In this document: piece by piece, positions 11,026-24,199 of the stretch
Numbering within the stretch: position 1 is the first letter of the stretch
How the letters are laid out: each line of letters begins with the position of its first letter
NCBI RefSeq assembly: GCF_019097595.1
Contig: NC_080717.1
Coordinates: 28,342,876-28,406,875 of the forward strand
Reading direction: 5' to 3'
Origin: Hemibagrus wyckioides
Taxonomy: Eukaryota > Chordata > Actinopteri > Siluriformes > Bagridae
Length of the DNA: 64,000 nucleotides
Position numbers and translations under genes: made by a program
The notes under the pieces: generated by a model
The model's database searches: none
The model's input: only the letters and a program-made list of their open reading frames with translations
What the model was told of the DNA's origin: nothing

Positions 11026-11560
11026 TACACCGGTCAGCTATAACATTGTGAGCAGTGCCAGGTGAATTGGGTGATCTCCTCATCATGGCCCCTGTTAGTG
11101 GGTGGGATATATTAGGCAGCAAGTCAACATTTTGTCCTCAAAGTTGATGTTAGAAGCAGGAAAAATGGACAAGTGTAAGGATTTGAGCGAGTTTGACCAA
11201 AAGGGCCAAATTGTGATGGCTAGACCACTGGATCAGAGCATCTCCAAAACTGCAGCTCTTGTGGGGTGTTCCCGGTCTGCAGTGGTCAGTATCTATCAAA
11301 AGTGGTCCAAGGAAGGAACAGTGGTGAACCGGAGACAGGGTCATGGGCGGTCAAGGCTTATTGAGACACGTGGGGAGAGAAGGCTGGACCATGTGATCCG
11401 ATCCAACAGACGAGCTACTGTTGATCAAACTGCTGAAGAAGTTAATGCTGGTTCTGATAGGAAGGTGTCAGAATACACAGTGCAGGACGGGTCAGGGCTG
11501 TTTTGGCAGCACCAACACAATATTAGTTAGGTGGTCATAATGTTATGGCTGATTGGTGTA
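11026..11560 (+). mobile_element. Family-B Tc1 copy with intact N-terminal HTH frame
   Basis: TIRs are TACACCGGTCAGCTATAACA and GGTCATAATGTTATGGCTGATTGGTGTA (only parts quoted), with TA target-site bases. Inside, a frame beginning [20 protein letters not shown] (11165 onward) encodes the transposase's paired-like helix-turn-helix: [21 protein letters not shown], then [11 protein letters not shown]. It runs through [20 protein letters not shown] to YTVQ. There it jumps over the entire catalytic part to [10 protein letters not shown] and stops. A full-length transposase is about 340 residues; this product keeps about 120, all DNA-binding. It cannot transpose itself. Confidence 0.88.
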
Positions 11561-12596
11561 TACTATTCAAATCATGTACAGTTATGGTAAAGATGACTGT
11601 TTGGTTACTGTACTAACCCAAACCCTGGTAATTATATGGTGTGATTGTCAGCGCTCTAAATAATGCTTCATCCTTCAGGCTGTGACCTGGAAACTGCTTG
11701 AACTCCTCCATCATTAATGACCTATCAATTCTTCAGATGTTCTCAGAAGAATTGACAACAGAGCAGGCTTTCAGAGTGAAGAACACGTGCGGTAACGTTC
11801 TGATTGATTAATCAGTTATGTAACAGTGTTTATGGGGATGTGTTATAAACAGCACTGCTGAGCAAGAGAAATTGAAAAGTTCAGTAATAAATGATTATAA
11901 ATAATCGGGAAGGTCGCGGCTTAGAAAATATATGCTCAAGACAAGCGGGATATTTCAGATCTAAAAAAGGCTCTTTTTAAAGCAAGCACATTTAATACCA
12001 TTTGCAGACTGTAAATACATTATAACTGTAAATAAAAGAATATAAATAAAGATAAATTTTGAGTTTTTTGCAGGTACATTCTGCCTGAAAAAAAAAACTC
12101 CTCTATTTTCTGTTTTATTTAGTTTATTTCTTGTTTCTTTCAGGATTCTGTTTTTATTTAATAATGATTTTTTCTCAAAACCCTGTTACAATCTGATGCA
12201 AGTCATCAATATTTTTTTCTTGACATCCCTTAGTTAATTTATTTCAGTGTTATGTTATTAAGGTGTGTAATGATGTGAAATACGTGTTTGATAAACCGTG
12301 TTTAAACACCTCACATGAATCAGGAAAAATTCATGAGCCGAAAGCAAAAACATACCGACCTTTCAGACGAGGAGAAAGGGTAATAAATGTCAAGATGTTT
12401 AAGGAGAGCATCACTAATAGTGACAACAAACAAACAAGAAAAAAAAACCCAGACAGATAAATAAAAAATTAAATAAATTAATAAATAAATAAAACACATT
12501 TTCTTTCAAATATAAAAAGGAATTTACATATACATTAATATACCTAAAGAAACAAAAAAAATAATTAATTAAATAATATTAAAATTAATTAAGAAT

Positions 12597-12598
12597 AA

Positions 12599-12675
<77 letters not shown>

Positions 12676-12690
12676 ATAATAAATAAAATA
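12597..12690. repeat. (AAT)n-(AAAT)n microsatellite
   Basis: An AAT run followed by an AAAT run of about 45 bp in very AT-rich sequence. Confidence 0.9.
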
Positions 12691-13053
12691 AAATAACTTT
12701 TTGTCAGGTCTTTTACAAAAACAGCATAAAAATTTAAAAATAAATAATAATTGTCTAATAAAAAACTGAAACAGACTGTACACAGCCATTATTTGTGTAC
12801 AGTGAATATATTTTATAAGAAATTAATCTGTAATTTCTTGCTATTTAACATGCCTTTAAAAAAAGCAACGATGACTGGAGAGAAAAATGTCCTGAACAAT
12901 TCTGGAAATTTGCGTCATACAACTAAAATCAGATAAATTGAATCATTCATCAAAACTTTGACATAATTGAATCCTTTATGGTGAGATGAGGTCAGGCATC
13001 GGCCCACCTACACATTTTTTTATAGTTTTAATTGCATTTGGGACATTTTCCCC

Positions 13054-13320
13054 CTCTCTCGTCCTGATTTTCCCCTCTCCTCTCCTCTCCTCTCCTCTCC
13101 TCTCCTCTCCTCTCCTCTCCTCTCCTCTTTCTCTTCTCTCCTCTCCTCTTTCTCTTCTCTCCTCTCATCTTTCTCTTCTCTCCTCTCTTCTTTCTCTTCT
13201 TCTCTTCTCTTCTCTTCTCTTCTCTTCTCTTCTCTTCTCTTCTCTTCTCTTCTCTTCTCTTCTTTCTCCTCTCCTGCTTTTCCGTCCTATCCCTTCCCTT
13301 CCCTCCTCTCCTCTCCTCTG
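13054..13320. repeat. Pyrimidine satellite (CCTCT and TCTTC units)
   Basis: Plus strand is almost pure C/T: repeated CTCCT, then CTTTCTCTTCTCT blocks, then TCTCT-TCTTC units. It is purine-rich on the shank transcript. Confidence 0.9.
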
Positions 13321-13413
13321 GTGCATTTTTCCAAAACTTGTTTATGTTTCAAGCATGACATGTTGTATGGATTCACATGTATAGACAGATAGATAGACAG
13401 CCAGATAATGTCT

Positions 13414-13456
<43 letters not shown>
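13414..13456. repeat. (GT)n microsatellite
   Basis: About 20 GT units, preceded by a short GATA-type stretch at 13382-13400. Confidence 0.9.
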
Positions 13457-13457
<1 letters not shown>

Positions 13458-14532
13458 AGTATTACAGTACATATGTTTTTGTAAATGTATTATCAGTTGG
13501 ACACGAGCGGCTCCCCAAGCACAGAATAATCCTTCTCATCTCAGCACCACTGTACATACAAAAAAAAAATCGATGAAACCTGCAGCAAAACATCAGCCAT
13601 GCTTACCCTCTTCAATGAAGGCAGCACTACAGGCTACGAGTGATTGAGAGTCTTATTTCCACAAAGTCAGCCGGGACTCAAGCTGCCAATGCTCTTAACA
13701 CAGCTGTCAAAGCAGCACTGAGATTTCCCACCCGAGGATACGTTGTGTAAGAGTACGGCTCTTATTTCCGGACGAGAAAAGCCAACGTGGGCAGAGCTAA
13801 TTATGCAAAACAGGTGATATAGAAATAGGGATGCTTAGTATTAGATATCGGTTAAGGTGGCATATGAATAGTCTCACCCACGGGGCTATTTATAGCGTAG
13901 CGCTGCAAAAGAAAATGATATTCTAAAGACAGTGTGAGCTCAGCAATAAATAAAAAAAAAAATCATAAAGCCATTCAGGAAATGTTTATGTGTGAGAATA
14001 TTTAACCTCGCATCTGTGATTATTCTGTGTTGCAGAAGTTTCCGGATCATGTACTTCATGTACTACGCTCCTAAAAGAAAAAACACATTCTCTATGGTTC
14101 TGTAATTGGCCACTTCTGAAAAACGGTTCAGTGTAGAAGCCTTGGTGTGAAGTGAAGCTTTATTATTAAACCTGTTTTGTAATTGAAAGTGGGTGCCATC
14201 ACTGGGTGCCATTACTTTTTAAAATTGCTAGATAACGCTGTGAGATGTTTTGAAATGATGTGTTTATGATCAGGTCGTTTAGAAAAGCTCAAAATGTTGA
14301 ATTTGTGAAATAATTCAAACTGAAATGTAAGCGGGAGAAGTTTTGCTGTTAGCAATACTGTATATAATATTTTCATAACACAATGTTGGTTTTATTGAGA
14401 TTTATACTGTGTATTTTTTGTCTACTACTACTAATAATAACAACAACAACAATAATAATAAAGATCCCATAAAATGACAAAAAGACATCCATCTAATCCA
14501 TTCTTCACATTGGATCTGTATAATGTACCACA

Positions 14533-15079
14533 TACACTATATTGCCAAAAGTATTGGGACGTCTGCCTTTCCATGCACATGAATGTAATATGGAGTTGTC
14601 CCGTCCTTTACAGCTATAACAGCTTCAACTCTTCTGGGAAGGCTTTCCACAAGGTTTAGGAGTGTGTTTATGGGAATTTTTGACCATTCCTCTAGAAGCA
14701 CATTTGTGAGGTCAGGCACTGATGTTGGACGAGAAGGTCTGGCTCACAGTCTCCACTCTAATTCATCCCAAAGGTGTTCTATGGGGTTGAGGTCAGGACT
14801 CTGTGCAGGCCAGTCAAGTTCCTCCACACCAAACTCACTCATCCATGTCTTTATGGACCTTGCTTTGGTCACTGGTGTACAGTCATGTTGGAACAGGAAG
14901 GGGTCATCCCCAAACTGTTCCCACAAAGAGCATGAAATTGTCCAAAATGTCTTGGTATGAAGCTGAAGCATTAAGAGTTCCTTTCACTGGAACTAAGGGG
15001 CCGAGTCCAACCCCTGAAAAACAACACCTGAATTCAATGATCTGGAGGGGTGTCCCAATACTTTTGGCAATATAGTGTA
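14533..15079 (-). mobile_element. Family-A Tc1 copy (C-terminal transposase half)
   Basis: Complete TIRs: TACACTATATTGCCAAAAGT at left and ACTTTTGGCAATATAGTGTA at right. On the minus strand the body keeps ...[18 protein letters not shown], then [20 protein letters not shown], the DDE_3-type catalytic end with the second Asp (HDC) and the Glu of NPIEHLW. It then has PINTLLNLVESLPRRVEAVI. The N-terminal HTH and first catalytic Asp are deleted. A frame break lies before GCATGAAATTG, where TTGGGA is missing. Non-autonomous, about 547 bp. Confidence 0.92.
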
Positions 15080-15515
15080 TGTAACAAGAACCATTATAGA
15101 TTCTATACAAAACCGTTTCTTTTAAGAGTGTACTACATCTATGATAAAGTAATCCTGTGATATCATTTTACACCAATCTGAAGCTCTGGAGCTCTGAGAG
15201 AGAAAAAAAGTCAATTATTTTTAAACCTTCAAGACCCTGTGATGAACTGACAACCTTACGAGAAGGGGAAGGTACTTTAGAAAAGATAAAAGGAAAAAAG
15301 AATGGTCTTATGAAAGCTGTTTTCCTTATTGACTAATGTCCATTGCCAGTTTTAAGCCATTAGAGACCATAATGACTCACAAGCAACAGCATGTCAATGA
15401 GGATGCAAATTTTCAGCTTGATACTGAAGATAACTGCTGCTGAGAAGATGTAGGTCATGTTTTTAATGAGTTTTTAAATTGAAGACTGTCATGAAAATTG
15501 TAACAATGGAGTCAT

Positions 15516-15537
15516 GGGGGAGAGAGTGGGGGGGAGA

Positions 15538-15580
<43 letters not shown>

Positions 15581-16207
15581 AGAAAGAGAGAGAGAGAGGG
15601 AGAGGGAGTGAAAGAGAGAGAGAGGGAGAGGGAGTGAAAGAGAGAGAGAGAGTGAGAGGGAGAGAAAGAGAGAGAGAGAGGGAGAGGGAGTGAAAGAGAG
15701 AGGGAGAGGGAGAGAAAGAGAGAGAGAGAGGGAGAGGGAGAGAAAGAGAGAGAGAGAGGGAGAGGGAGTGAAAGAGAGAGAGAGAGGGAGAGGGAGTGAA
15801 AGAGAGAGGGAGAGGGAGAGAAAGAGAGAGAGAGAGTGAGAGGGAGAGAAAGAGAGAGAGAGAGGGAGAGGGAGTGAAAGAGAGAGAGAGGGAGAGGGAG
15901 TGAAAGAGAGAGAGAGAGTGAGAGGGAGAGAAAGAGAGAGAGAGAGGGAGAGGGAGTGAAAGAGAGAGGGAGAGGGAGAGAAAGAGAGAGAAGGGAGAGG
16001 GAGAGAAAGAGAGAGAGAGAGGGAGAGGGAGTGAAAGAGAGAGAGAGAGGGAGAGGGAGTGAAAGAGAGAGAGAGAGTGAGAGGGAGAGAAAGAGAGAGA
16101 GAGAGGGAGAGGGAGTGAAAGAGAGAGAGAGAGGGAGAGGGAGAGAAAGAGAGAGAGAGAGAGAGAGGGAGAGGGAGAGAAAGAGAGAGAGAGGGAGAGG
16201 GAGTGAA

Positions 16208-16238
<31 letters not shown>

Positions 16239-16258
16239 AAAAGAGAGTGAGAGGGAGA
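15516..16258. repeat. Purine satellite (GA-rich, GAGAGGGAGAGGGAG(T/A)GAAA)
   Basis: A 740-bp block of nearly pure A/G with higher-order units of about 25-35 bp: AGAGAGAGGGAGAGGGAGTG then AAAG. On the transcript it is CT-rich. The 309-residue minus-strand Ser/Leu frame across it is a by-product. Confidence 0.95.
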
Positions 16259-16786
16259 TTACTCCAGGAGAACTGGCAAGACTGAACACAATAAGCTTAG
16301 TCAGTATACACACATTCAAGGAAGCAAACTGAATGTCAGTGATTTGTACATAAAATGTATACGCATAAAACTGTACATAAAAGGATTTGTACATAAAACA
16401 CAGCTGTGCATTGTCCATCTTTTCGTATTCCAGTCAGATATTTGCTTTCAGATAGATGGGCAATCATCCATAAAGCATGAGTAATATTCACACTGTACTT
16501 GATTTACTGTAGCGACGCCCACAAAACACCATAAAAGGCAAAGCTCAAAACAACAAAATGACGACTCCTCCTCCATTTATAAGGTGCCGTTTCTTTTGTC
16601 TAGCAAGAGTTATCTGTCTTATCATGTCTTTGAGGATTTCTTTCCTTCAAGTCAATAAAATGTATTTAAAAGTTTGAAACTTAAGTCTACATGGAAATTT
16701 ACAGGATATGAACTTTATTTAATTTGGATTTTAGTGTGTGAATACTACATTTCTTGCAAACCTTTCTTGTAAATGATTCTCATATC

Positions 16787-17320
16787 TACACTATATTGGC
16801 AAATGTTTTGGGACGTCTGCCTTTACATGAATGTAATATGGAGTTGTCCCGCCCCTTTGCAGCTATAACAGCTTCAACTCTTCTGGGAAGGCTTTCCACA
16901 AGGTTTAGGAGTGTGTTTATGGGAATTTTTGACCGTTCCTCTAGAAGCACATTTGTGAGGTCAGGCACTGATGTTGGACGAGAAGGTCTGGCTCACAGTC
17001 TCCACTCTAATTCATCCCAAAGGTGTTCTATGGGGTTGAGGTCAGGACTCTGTGCAGGCCAGTCAAGTTCCTCCACACCAAACTCACTCATCCATGTCTT
17101 TATGGACCTTGCTTTGGTCACTGGTGTACAGTCATGTTGGAACAGGAAGGGGTCATCCCCAAACTGTTCCCACAAAGAGCATGAAATTGTCCAAAATGTC
17201 TTGGTATGAAGCTGAAGCATTAAGAGTTCCTTTCACTGGAACTAAGGGGCCGAGCCCAACCCCTGAAAAACAACACCTGAACTCAATGATTTGGAGGGGT
17301 GTCCCAAAACTTTTGACAAA
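16787..17320 (-). mobile_element. Family-A Tc1 copy, right TIR eroded
   Basis: Left end TACACTATATTGGCAAATG; right end stops at CCCAAAACTTTTGACAAA. Same internal deletion and same missing TTGGGA as the copy at 14533, and very high identity with it over the body. Confidence 0.9.
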
Positions 17321-17831
17321 CGAACATTTTAATTCCCAAAACTGTTAAAGGTCAAACAAACATGTTAATTGGAAGATCAGAAGAAAATCTGAATAAGATC
17401 CGAATATGAAGATGACCACTGAACAGTAAAGCCATGGCAACCAAGAGTAGCCACCTCATGCCAGGAGTGCCCATTAGTGACGGGTGTGTGGTGGAAAAAA
17501 ATGTTTTTGACATTTAATATAGATGCGCTTTAAAAAACGTGAGATTGTAAGCAGATATGTAAAATGATACAGGGATAGAGCACATTGTTCTAGCCGCAGC
17601 CACAAACAAAGCTCATAGGTTACCTAATCCTGACTACATCTAATACTGCACATGGACACACAGTGCTTGACACGGTGGAGAAGAGAAGCGCATTCCCCCG
17701 TTCCTTCTTTCTCCAGCCATCACAGTCATCCACCAAACCTGCAATTACCCAATGACATCAGAACTGACTGCAGCTGCCTCACTTTCTCTCTGAGCCTCTG
17801 AGGAGCAGGCACATTATCTAATACACCACTG

Positions 17832-17835
<4 letters not shown>

Positions 17836-17867
<32 letters not shown>

Positions 17868-17868
17868 A
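17836..17868. repeat. (CA)n microsatellite
   Basis: About 16 CA units in the E7-E8 intron. Confidence 0.9.
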
Positions 17869-18209
17869 TACGGTCACGGCCATAGCAACTGCTGCTGTAA
17901 CTAGGGACAGATCCCCATCAAGCAGCACACATAGCTATGGAGGCCAAAACCATATTCACAAGGGTTTTTTTTTCTTTTCTTTTTTACGTGGATGCCAGAC
18001 TTAGCACACTAGCAAAATGTGTCAAAAGTCACACTTTTTAGACGCTCATCTGAGAGCAGCTTGGAGGATTCTGTATCATATGGGTGCCAGATGCCATAGA
18101 ATATGCAAGGAGAGGATTTTTATTTAGGGTTTTTTTTTTTCCAAGCACCTGTGTCTACAGATTGGTTCAAAGAACAGGCAGTCCAGGTGAGCAAGAGAAG
18201 CTGAGCTCG

Positions 18210-18212
18210 GTG

Positions 18213-18258
<46 letters not shown>
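18210..18258. repeat. (AAT)n microsatellite
   Basis: About 16 AAT units. Confidence 0.9.
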
Positions 18259-18262
<4 letters not shown>

Positions 18263-18403
18263 TAGATGACAAATTTCTTGTAACAGCTGGTTTGAGAGCT
18301 ACAAAGAAAATCACATGTTGAAGGTAATGGACATGTTCTAAAACATTATCATTTCCACACTAACACCTTACAGAAGAATTGTTGAGTGGTGGACATTTCA
18401 AGG

Positions 18404-18623
18404 GAAGTAGTGGCTCAGTGGTGGAAGCTCTAGGTTACAGATCACAAGGATGTGGTTCAAGCCCTAGCACTCACATTGCCACTATATTGGGCCCTCAAGC
18501 AAGGCCCTTAACTCTCTCTGCTTCATCTGTATCATGGCTGACCCTGTGCTCTGACCTCAGCTTTCTAACCAGAGAGGCGATGTGAAGAAAAGAAATTCAC
18601 TCTGCTGTAAGTTACTGTGTATC

Positions 18624-18670
<47 letters not shown>
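18404..18670 (+). mobile_element. tRNA-derived SINE (family S) with (AAT)n tail
   Basis: It begins GTAGTGGCTCAGTGGTGGAA (A-box region). It continues with TGTGGTTCAAGCCCTAGCAC (B box) and GGGCCCTCAAGCAAGGCCCT, then TATCATGGCTGACCCTGTGC, and ends GAAATTCACTCTGCTGTAAG followed by about 14 AAT units. The simple-repeat tail at the 3' end is typical of retroposed SINEs. Confidence 0.85.
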
Positions 18671-19429
18671 GCTTCTTTTTCATATAAACCTAAACCATCA
18701 GACACAAGCACAACCATCATTTAATATTTCTTTAGCGGTGCAGCAACTCATATCATAAATGATCCAATTTGAAGCGAATCAATCGAAGTTTACATTAGTT
18801 AGTCTTCTCATGCGTCGATGGACATGTTACAGAGTGTGCTATGTTTCTTGTGTAAATCCTCAATTGAACAATTTACAGATAATTTGTAAATCTGTGTGTG
18901 TACAACTCGATAACTGAAACGAGTGACTTGAATAGCATTACATGTTTTACCCACACATTTCCAAAGCATTCCGAAGGCACCGGATGTTTCAGATAATGCC
19001 TCGTTAGTGGATAATCTGACACGGAGAGACGTGTTATCGCGTCTCTGTTAAAGGATTCAGCAGAGGGTTTTTTTTCTTTTTTCCTTTCCACAGAATAAAA
19101 TCTGAAGCGTCCTGACTACGATCGGATCGCTTTGGGTTTCACAGATAATGACATGGATATCAGCAGCGTAGCAGTGTTAAAAGAAAACCCAGCCCTAGAC
19201 AGACACATCCTGCACTAAAGCAGAAGAGAGAAGCCATGCTGGAGCTCAGAGAGCAGTGAACCGTCAAGCTCGTGAGGAGAACAGGGTCAAATACCAGAGG
19301 AGTTCATTCTTCCCTTTTAAAACCACCTCTAATTAGTTGGGTTTTTTTGCCATGCCAGTGAGTAATTGGCATGGCCCAGTTACAGTAGGCCACTCGCTCA
19401 TCCGAACTGCTGTAGAGCGACAAGATTCG

Positions 19430-19660
19430 CACACCCCCAGGCACACTTCCATACAAACGCATGCACACACTTGCTCACACGCACATACACACGCATACAA
19501 GGATGCTGTCAACCAGGCTTTTGCTGTCACACATGCACAAATACACACACTTCCTCCTCCCTCGCTTTTCCTCTCATACACACACACACACACACACACT
19601 CACACACGGAAACAGACATTTGCTGTCACACATGCTCATCTGCACATACACACAGGCTCT
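19430..19660. repeat. CA-rich region
   Basis: Interrupted CACACA, CACGCA and CATACA words with one pure run at 19577-19605. Three overlapping His/Thr-rich open frames are compositional. Confidence 0.8.
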
Positions 19661-20093
19661 GATGCTCCTATCTACCTCTCTGTGACCGGCTTCCTCTTCC
19701 AGCTAGGATGTTGGCACTGTCTGTTCATCATAACTTTATTTCACGTTTCGCCCTATCCAAACTCATCCAGTCTCTGGGCCTCTGCCGAGCAGATCAGGTG
19801 TTCTGCCCGCTCTGAATTTTAACGCTAATCTGTTTAACGGGCAAATTCTCAAAACCGTGTCACCATTTTATAGCCTAGAGGGATAGCGTGGATGGCGGAT
19901 ATTCCCTCGGCACTCAGAAGTGTAACAGAAAAAGAACACCTGAGTTATGGCAAAAATATCACAGATGCATGAAAACATCTTATTGCATGATATACAAAAA
20001 GTATCACAAATTTGTTCCCACTTGCCAGGAGAAAGTCTTTTACTAATCTAAAAAAAAGATGAGCACAGTAACACAGATATACAGTATCTATAC

Positions 20094-20094
<1 letters not shown>

Positions 20095-20170
<76 letters not shown>
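20095..20170. repeat. (GATA)n microsatellite
   Basis: About 19 uninterrupted GATA units. Confidence 0.95.
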
Positions 20171-20172
<2 letters not shown>

Positions 20173-20321
20173 TCTTTATTTATTTAAATACATCCTAGTT
20201 GTAGTCCATTATGTAATTTGTGAAGATTTGCCACATGCACTGCTTAGTTCTCAATTCTGATTGGTCAAAAGATTGTAAGACAAAGACAAATTATCAGTTT
20301 ATAGTCCTGTGCTTGTTCTTT

Positions 20322-20402
20322 GCATCCATCCATCCATCCATCCATCCATGCATCCATTCATCCATGTACCTATCCATTGATCCATCCATCCATCCATCCA
20401 TC
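20322..20402. repeat. (CCAT)n repeat
   Basis: CATC CATC words with a few substitutions, directly adjoining the family-R repeat that follows; this may be that element's simple-repeat end. Confidence 0.85.
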
Positions 20403-20690
20403 CTACAAAGGGACACAGAACCTAGGGCCTTTCCCAAGACAGGAAGGACTGCCAACCCATCACAGGGCACACTCGCACACACTCACACACCCAATCACAC
20501 ACTTAGAGATGCCAGTCAGCCTACAATGCCTGACTTTGGACAGGAGGAAGAAACTGGAGAACCCTGAGGAAACCCCACAGCACAGGGAAAGCAAGCAAAC
20601 TCTGCACACAAAGGGCGGAGACAGGAATCACACCACCAACCTCTGACCCTGGTATAACAGACATTCCACCTAAACAGCTTAAAAACCGTG
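20398..20690 (-). mobile_element. tRNA-headed interspersed repeat (family R), copy 2
   Basis: Plus-strand landmarks: CCATCACAGGGCACACTCGC, GATGCCAGTCAGCCTACAAT, AACTGGAGAACCCTGAGGAA and ACAGGAATCACACCACCAAC. These occur in the same order in the copies at 38260 and 63118. The tRNA-like end is at the right, so the element runs on the minus strand. Confidence 0.75.
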
Positions 20691-21943
20691 TGATTGTTGT
20701 TTTCTGTTTACTGCTTTTACCACCATGTTCGTAAAACCGCCTCCTTACACAACATGATTTTTGCAGAAAGTTAAAAAAGGGTTAAAAAGTAAATAACCCT
20801 GACCCAATGATCGTAATTTTTGTTTGGTCAGATTCACTTGAGTCTCTCAGCCTGAAGGTGTGGTTACCAGTCCAATATGGTATAATTGTAGCTAAGAACG
20901 TTATTCTGCTTATTAAGGCCTCTCTTATCTGACTGGTTAAACTGGACTTTACATCTGGAACGAATCAGATACACAATCTCTGGGAACACAAAATGTGGGA
21001 ACCAGTTTTTTATTTTCTGACGAACCACAAGGACTAACGACGTATTCAATTATAAATTAGCAATCATTTAAATTTATAGAAATCAACTAATAATCACTCT
21101 TTGTAGTACATGTCGGGATTGTACACCGTCATTCTCCTTTTTTGTCTTATTTTTGTGCTTCATTTTGCATTTTGCCCAGACTGTTGTTATATGAAGGGTC
21201 TGGCTGTTGTTTTTTTTCATGTGTGCAAAAACCATAAAAAAATATTTAGAAAACTTAAATAAAAAATGTATACTTTGCTTTGACATTTATACTATTGATG
21301 CCTTCTTAAAGTGTCGACGTGCATTACAAGCAAAATTAAAAATCTGTTTTTCTGTTCACAGACATCAGCCACAGCGATATCCACTGGGTTTTCCCAGACC
21401 GCCACACCTCCCTCTATATGCTCTCTTTATACACACAGATCAGGTCTTTATCCATCCTGTCTTTATCCATGCACTGCAATGACAAGCATAGCAAAAATAA
21501 CATCCTTCCTATCTGTAGGACTTTCTGAAATAGCACTGCTGCACACTACCGCTTTAACACGCTTTAGCCGTCCTGTTTCCTTTCACAAGTAGAACAAGGC
21601 CAGCGATATGCAAAACGCTGAGTATGTCACTTCCTGCAGTCTCAGCCACAGCCACAGCCACACGTCGTCCTCTATCAGTCCAAACAGAGCTGTGTCACGC
21701 CGAACACCCTGGAGCATGTCCACGTGCTACTTTTCCAACAGCAGGTCAACAATCATGGTAGAACCAAACAAAGCTTTTAATTATGCAAAACAGAGACAGG
21801 AAAACCAATCTGCTACCAAAAAATAAATAAATAAATAAATAAATGCTGAGCCACAAGCCCCGTTTAACAGCAATGAATAGCAGCTGAAACAATGTTATGC
21901 TATTCTGGCTGATATTTAAGACTCCTGTAGTATTTACAGTAAT

Positions 21944-22416
<473 letters not shown>

Positions 22417-22749
22417 TATGAACATATAAATTGTGTGACATTTGAAATTTGAACTTTTCCAAAAAAAGAGGTCTATTGTTAAAAGATCTTCATTGTAATA
22501 ATCTGACAAGGAGAGCGCTCTCTCTGCTACAGAATTCAGGTTTTATCATTTTCATTTGGTACTGTGTGAAAAGTAATGATCTTGCTGTAATTGCAGTGTA
22601 TAACAGGCTAGATTTCCAATCGGTATGTTGACAGGATGACAGCTGATGATCGATATCATTCAGTGTTTGGTGGAAGAGCATTTAACTCTGTTTAGCAGCG
22701 GACAAAAACTGGAATTTGCTTCTGTTTTCTTGTGTTCACTCCACAGCGG

Positions 22750-23215
22750 TGGTTAATATGAAGCTCGTATGAAAGTAGACACTCAGAGCTTTAAGAATTT
22801 CTAGTGTTTTATAAGTATTTCTGTTTTTATCTAAACTACTAGGGGTGGTATATTCATAGAAAAGGTCCAAACAAAACTGAAAACGTTTTTTCTCCTCACA
22901 AATGTTTGTATCTTCAAAGTAAATGTTGATATCAAATCCATTTCTGCTCTCTGAGATGCTCCAAGTTCATCTAAAAAGCATCTAAAATGTGAAGGTGTTG
23001 ATCTTCAACCAGTAAAACTGTGTGTAAGGTTATCCAACAGAGGTCAAAAACACACATCTAAAACACACTGAAAGCCAACAGACTTGTTTTATACCATAAA
23101 AAAATGTAATTTCTTTATACTGAAAATGTCTGATAAGTTTGATAACACTAGCATACTGGTAAAAAAGGTTGCACATCTGAGACAAATCAACATCTAGCCC
23201 TGATTCACCTAACAT
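22750..23215 (+). repeat. Unnamed interspersed repeat (family U), longest copy
   Basis: Segments GTATGAAAGTAGACACTCA, CACAAATGTTTGTATCTTCA, GAGATGCTCCAAGTTCATCT, AGCATCTAAAATGTGAAGGT and AAAATGTCTGATAAGTTTGA recur, in the same order, in pieces at 40239, 42915 and 61297, and its tail type at 59478 and 61457. No TIR, coding frame or tRNA-like head was found. Confidence 0.65.
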
Positions 23216-23829
23216 GTCTATTTCACACCATGATGTGTTTCGATACTGGATAAAGCCTCATGCAGTTAAGAGATGATTAAAGACCTGCAGCTCTGTGACC
23301 CTGATGTGCTTTTTGGCTCAAGCTAGTGGTTGCTGGCGGTTTGCTGGCTAAAGTTCTCAGGGAAGTCTGAACTGTGTAGCATGAAAATGTAATCGAAAAA
23401 GAAGAAAGCGCCTTGTTTGTACGCCTTCATACGGGTGTGGGAAGAACATTTGGACGCTTCTGTTTTCAGGCTTTCTGAAGGCTTTGAAAGTTGTTCTGCT
23501 ATACAGGCGGTATAATTCACAAAGGATGTAAAAGGTATCATCTCAGAGATACATCAACACAAAGATTGCTAATTTCAGCCCTTGAACTAACCGCACTACT
23601 CGACAGTTCCAGTCATGTGGCTCCACAATGATGATGATGCACAGCGTGAACTTTCGAACATCCCATGGTTCACCTCATCAGCTACCTGCTGGGCCTTTCA
23701 CGAGCTGAATCGAGTGTTTAAGTGGGAAGAAATTACCGTACTCATATCTAGAAAGTGCTGCATGATCCTAATCAAAACTTTCATCCCTGTGATTACGAAA
23801 TTAAAAAAAGGAAGCGTGATGACACTGAC

Positions 23830-24199
23830 CTGCTGTGGCGCTGGGGCGGGTGTCTGCGGGCGTCGCCGTCTCCCAGGCGGCCCAGCGAGGGCGAGCGGCT
23901 GCGCGGGGGGTGCCTGGCCCCCCGGCCCATGCTCTTTACCGTGCCATTGGAGCTGTTCTGCATCTGCTGGGGCCTGCGGGGTGAAAAGCTGCGCAGGGGC
24001 GAAGGCGACGGCGAGCGTGCGGGCGAGGGCGAGCGCGAGGGCGTGTGTGGCGCTGAGAGCTTGTTAACGTTCAGGTTGTTGTCGCTGTTGGAGCGCAGGA
24101 GCACGCGAGGTGCGGCCAGAGTGCTCCGGCCTGGATGAGCCTGCTGAGGTCTGCTCCTGCCTGAACTCACCGCTGCTGCCGGAGCCTCTCGGAAAGGCA
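23830..24199 (-). CDS. shank2: shank2-like exon E7 (Pro/Ser/Arg-rich linker between ANK and SH3)
   Basis: The exon is 370 bp: two bases closing the E6 codon, 122 codons, then two bases. It starts (V)PFREAPAAAVSSGR, passes LLRSNSDNNLNVNKL, then a dense run of Ser-Pro and Arg-Ser (about residues 275-295), then QQMQNSSNGTVKSM and PPRSRSPSLGRLGDGDARRH. The SNSDNN and PRSRSPSL.RLG motifs are the best paralogue evidence and point to shank2. The exon is markedly GC-rich compared with the surrounding AT-rich introns. Acceptor TTTTCCCAG at 24200-24201, donor GTCAGT. A family-A Tc1 copy begins only 90 bp upstream of the acceptor. The SP sites look like proline-directed kinase targets (inference). Confidence 0.95.

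Noticed and set aside
14664..15075. Plus-strand frames over family-A Tc1 copies ([20 protein letters not shown] type), here and at each other copy
   Set aside because: They are antisense shadows of the minus-strand transposase remnants.
15489..16418. 309-residue Ser/Leu-rich frame on the minus strand
   Set aside because: It is the translation of a GA/CT satellite and has no unique domain.
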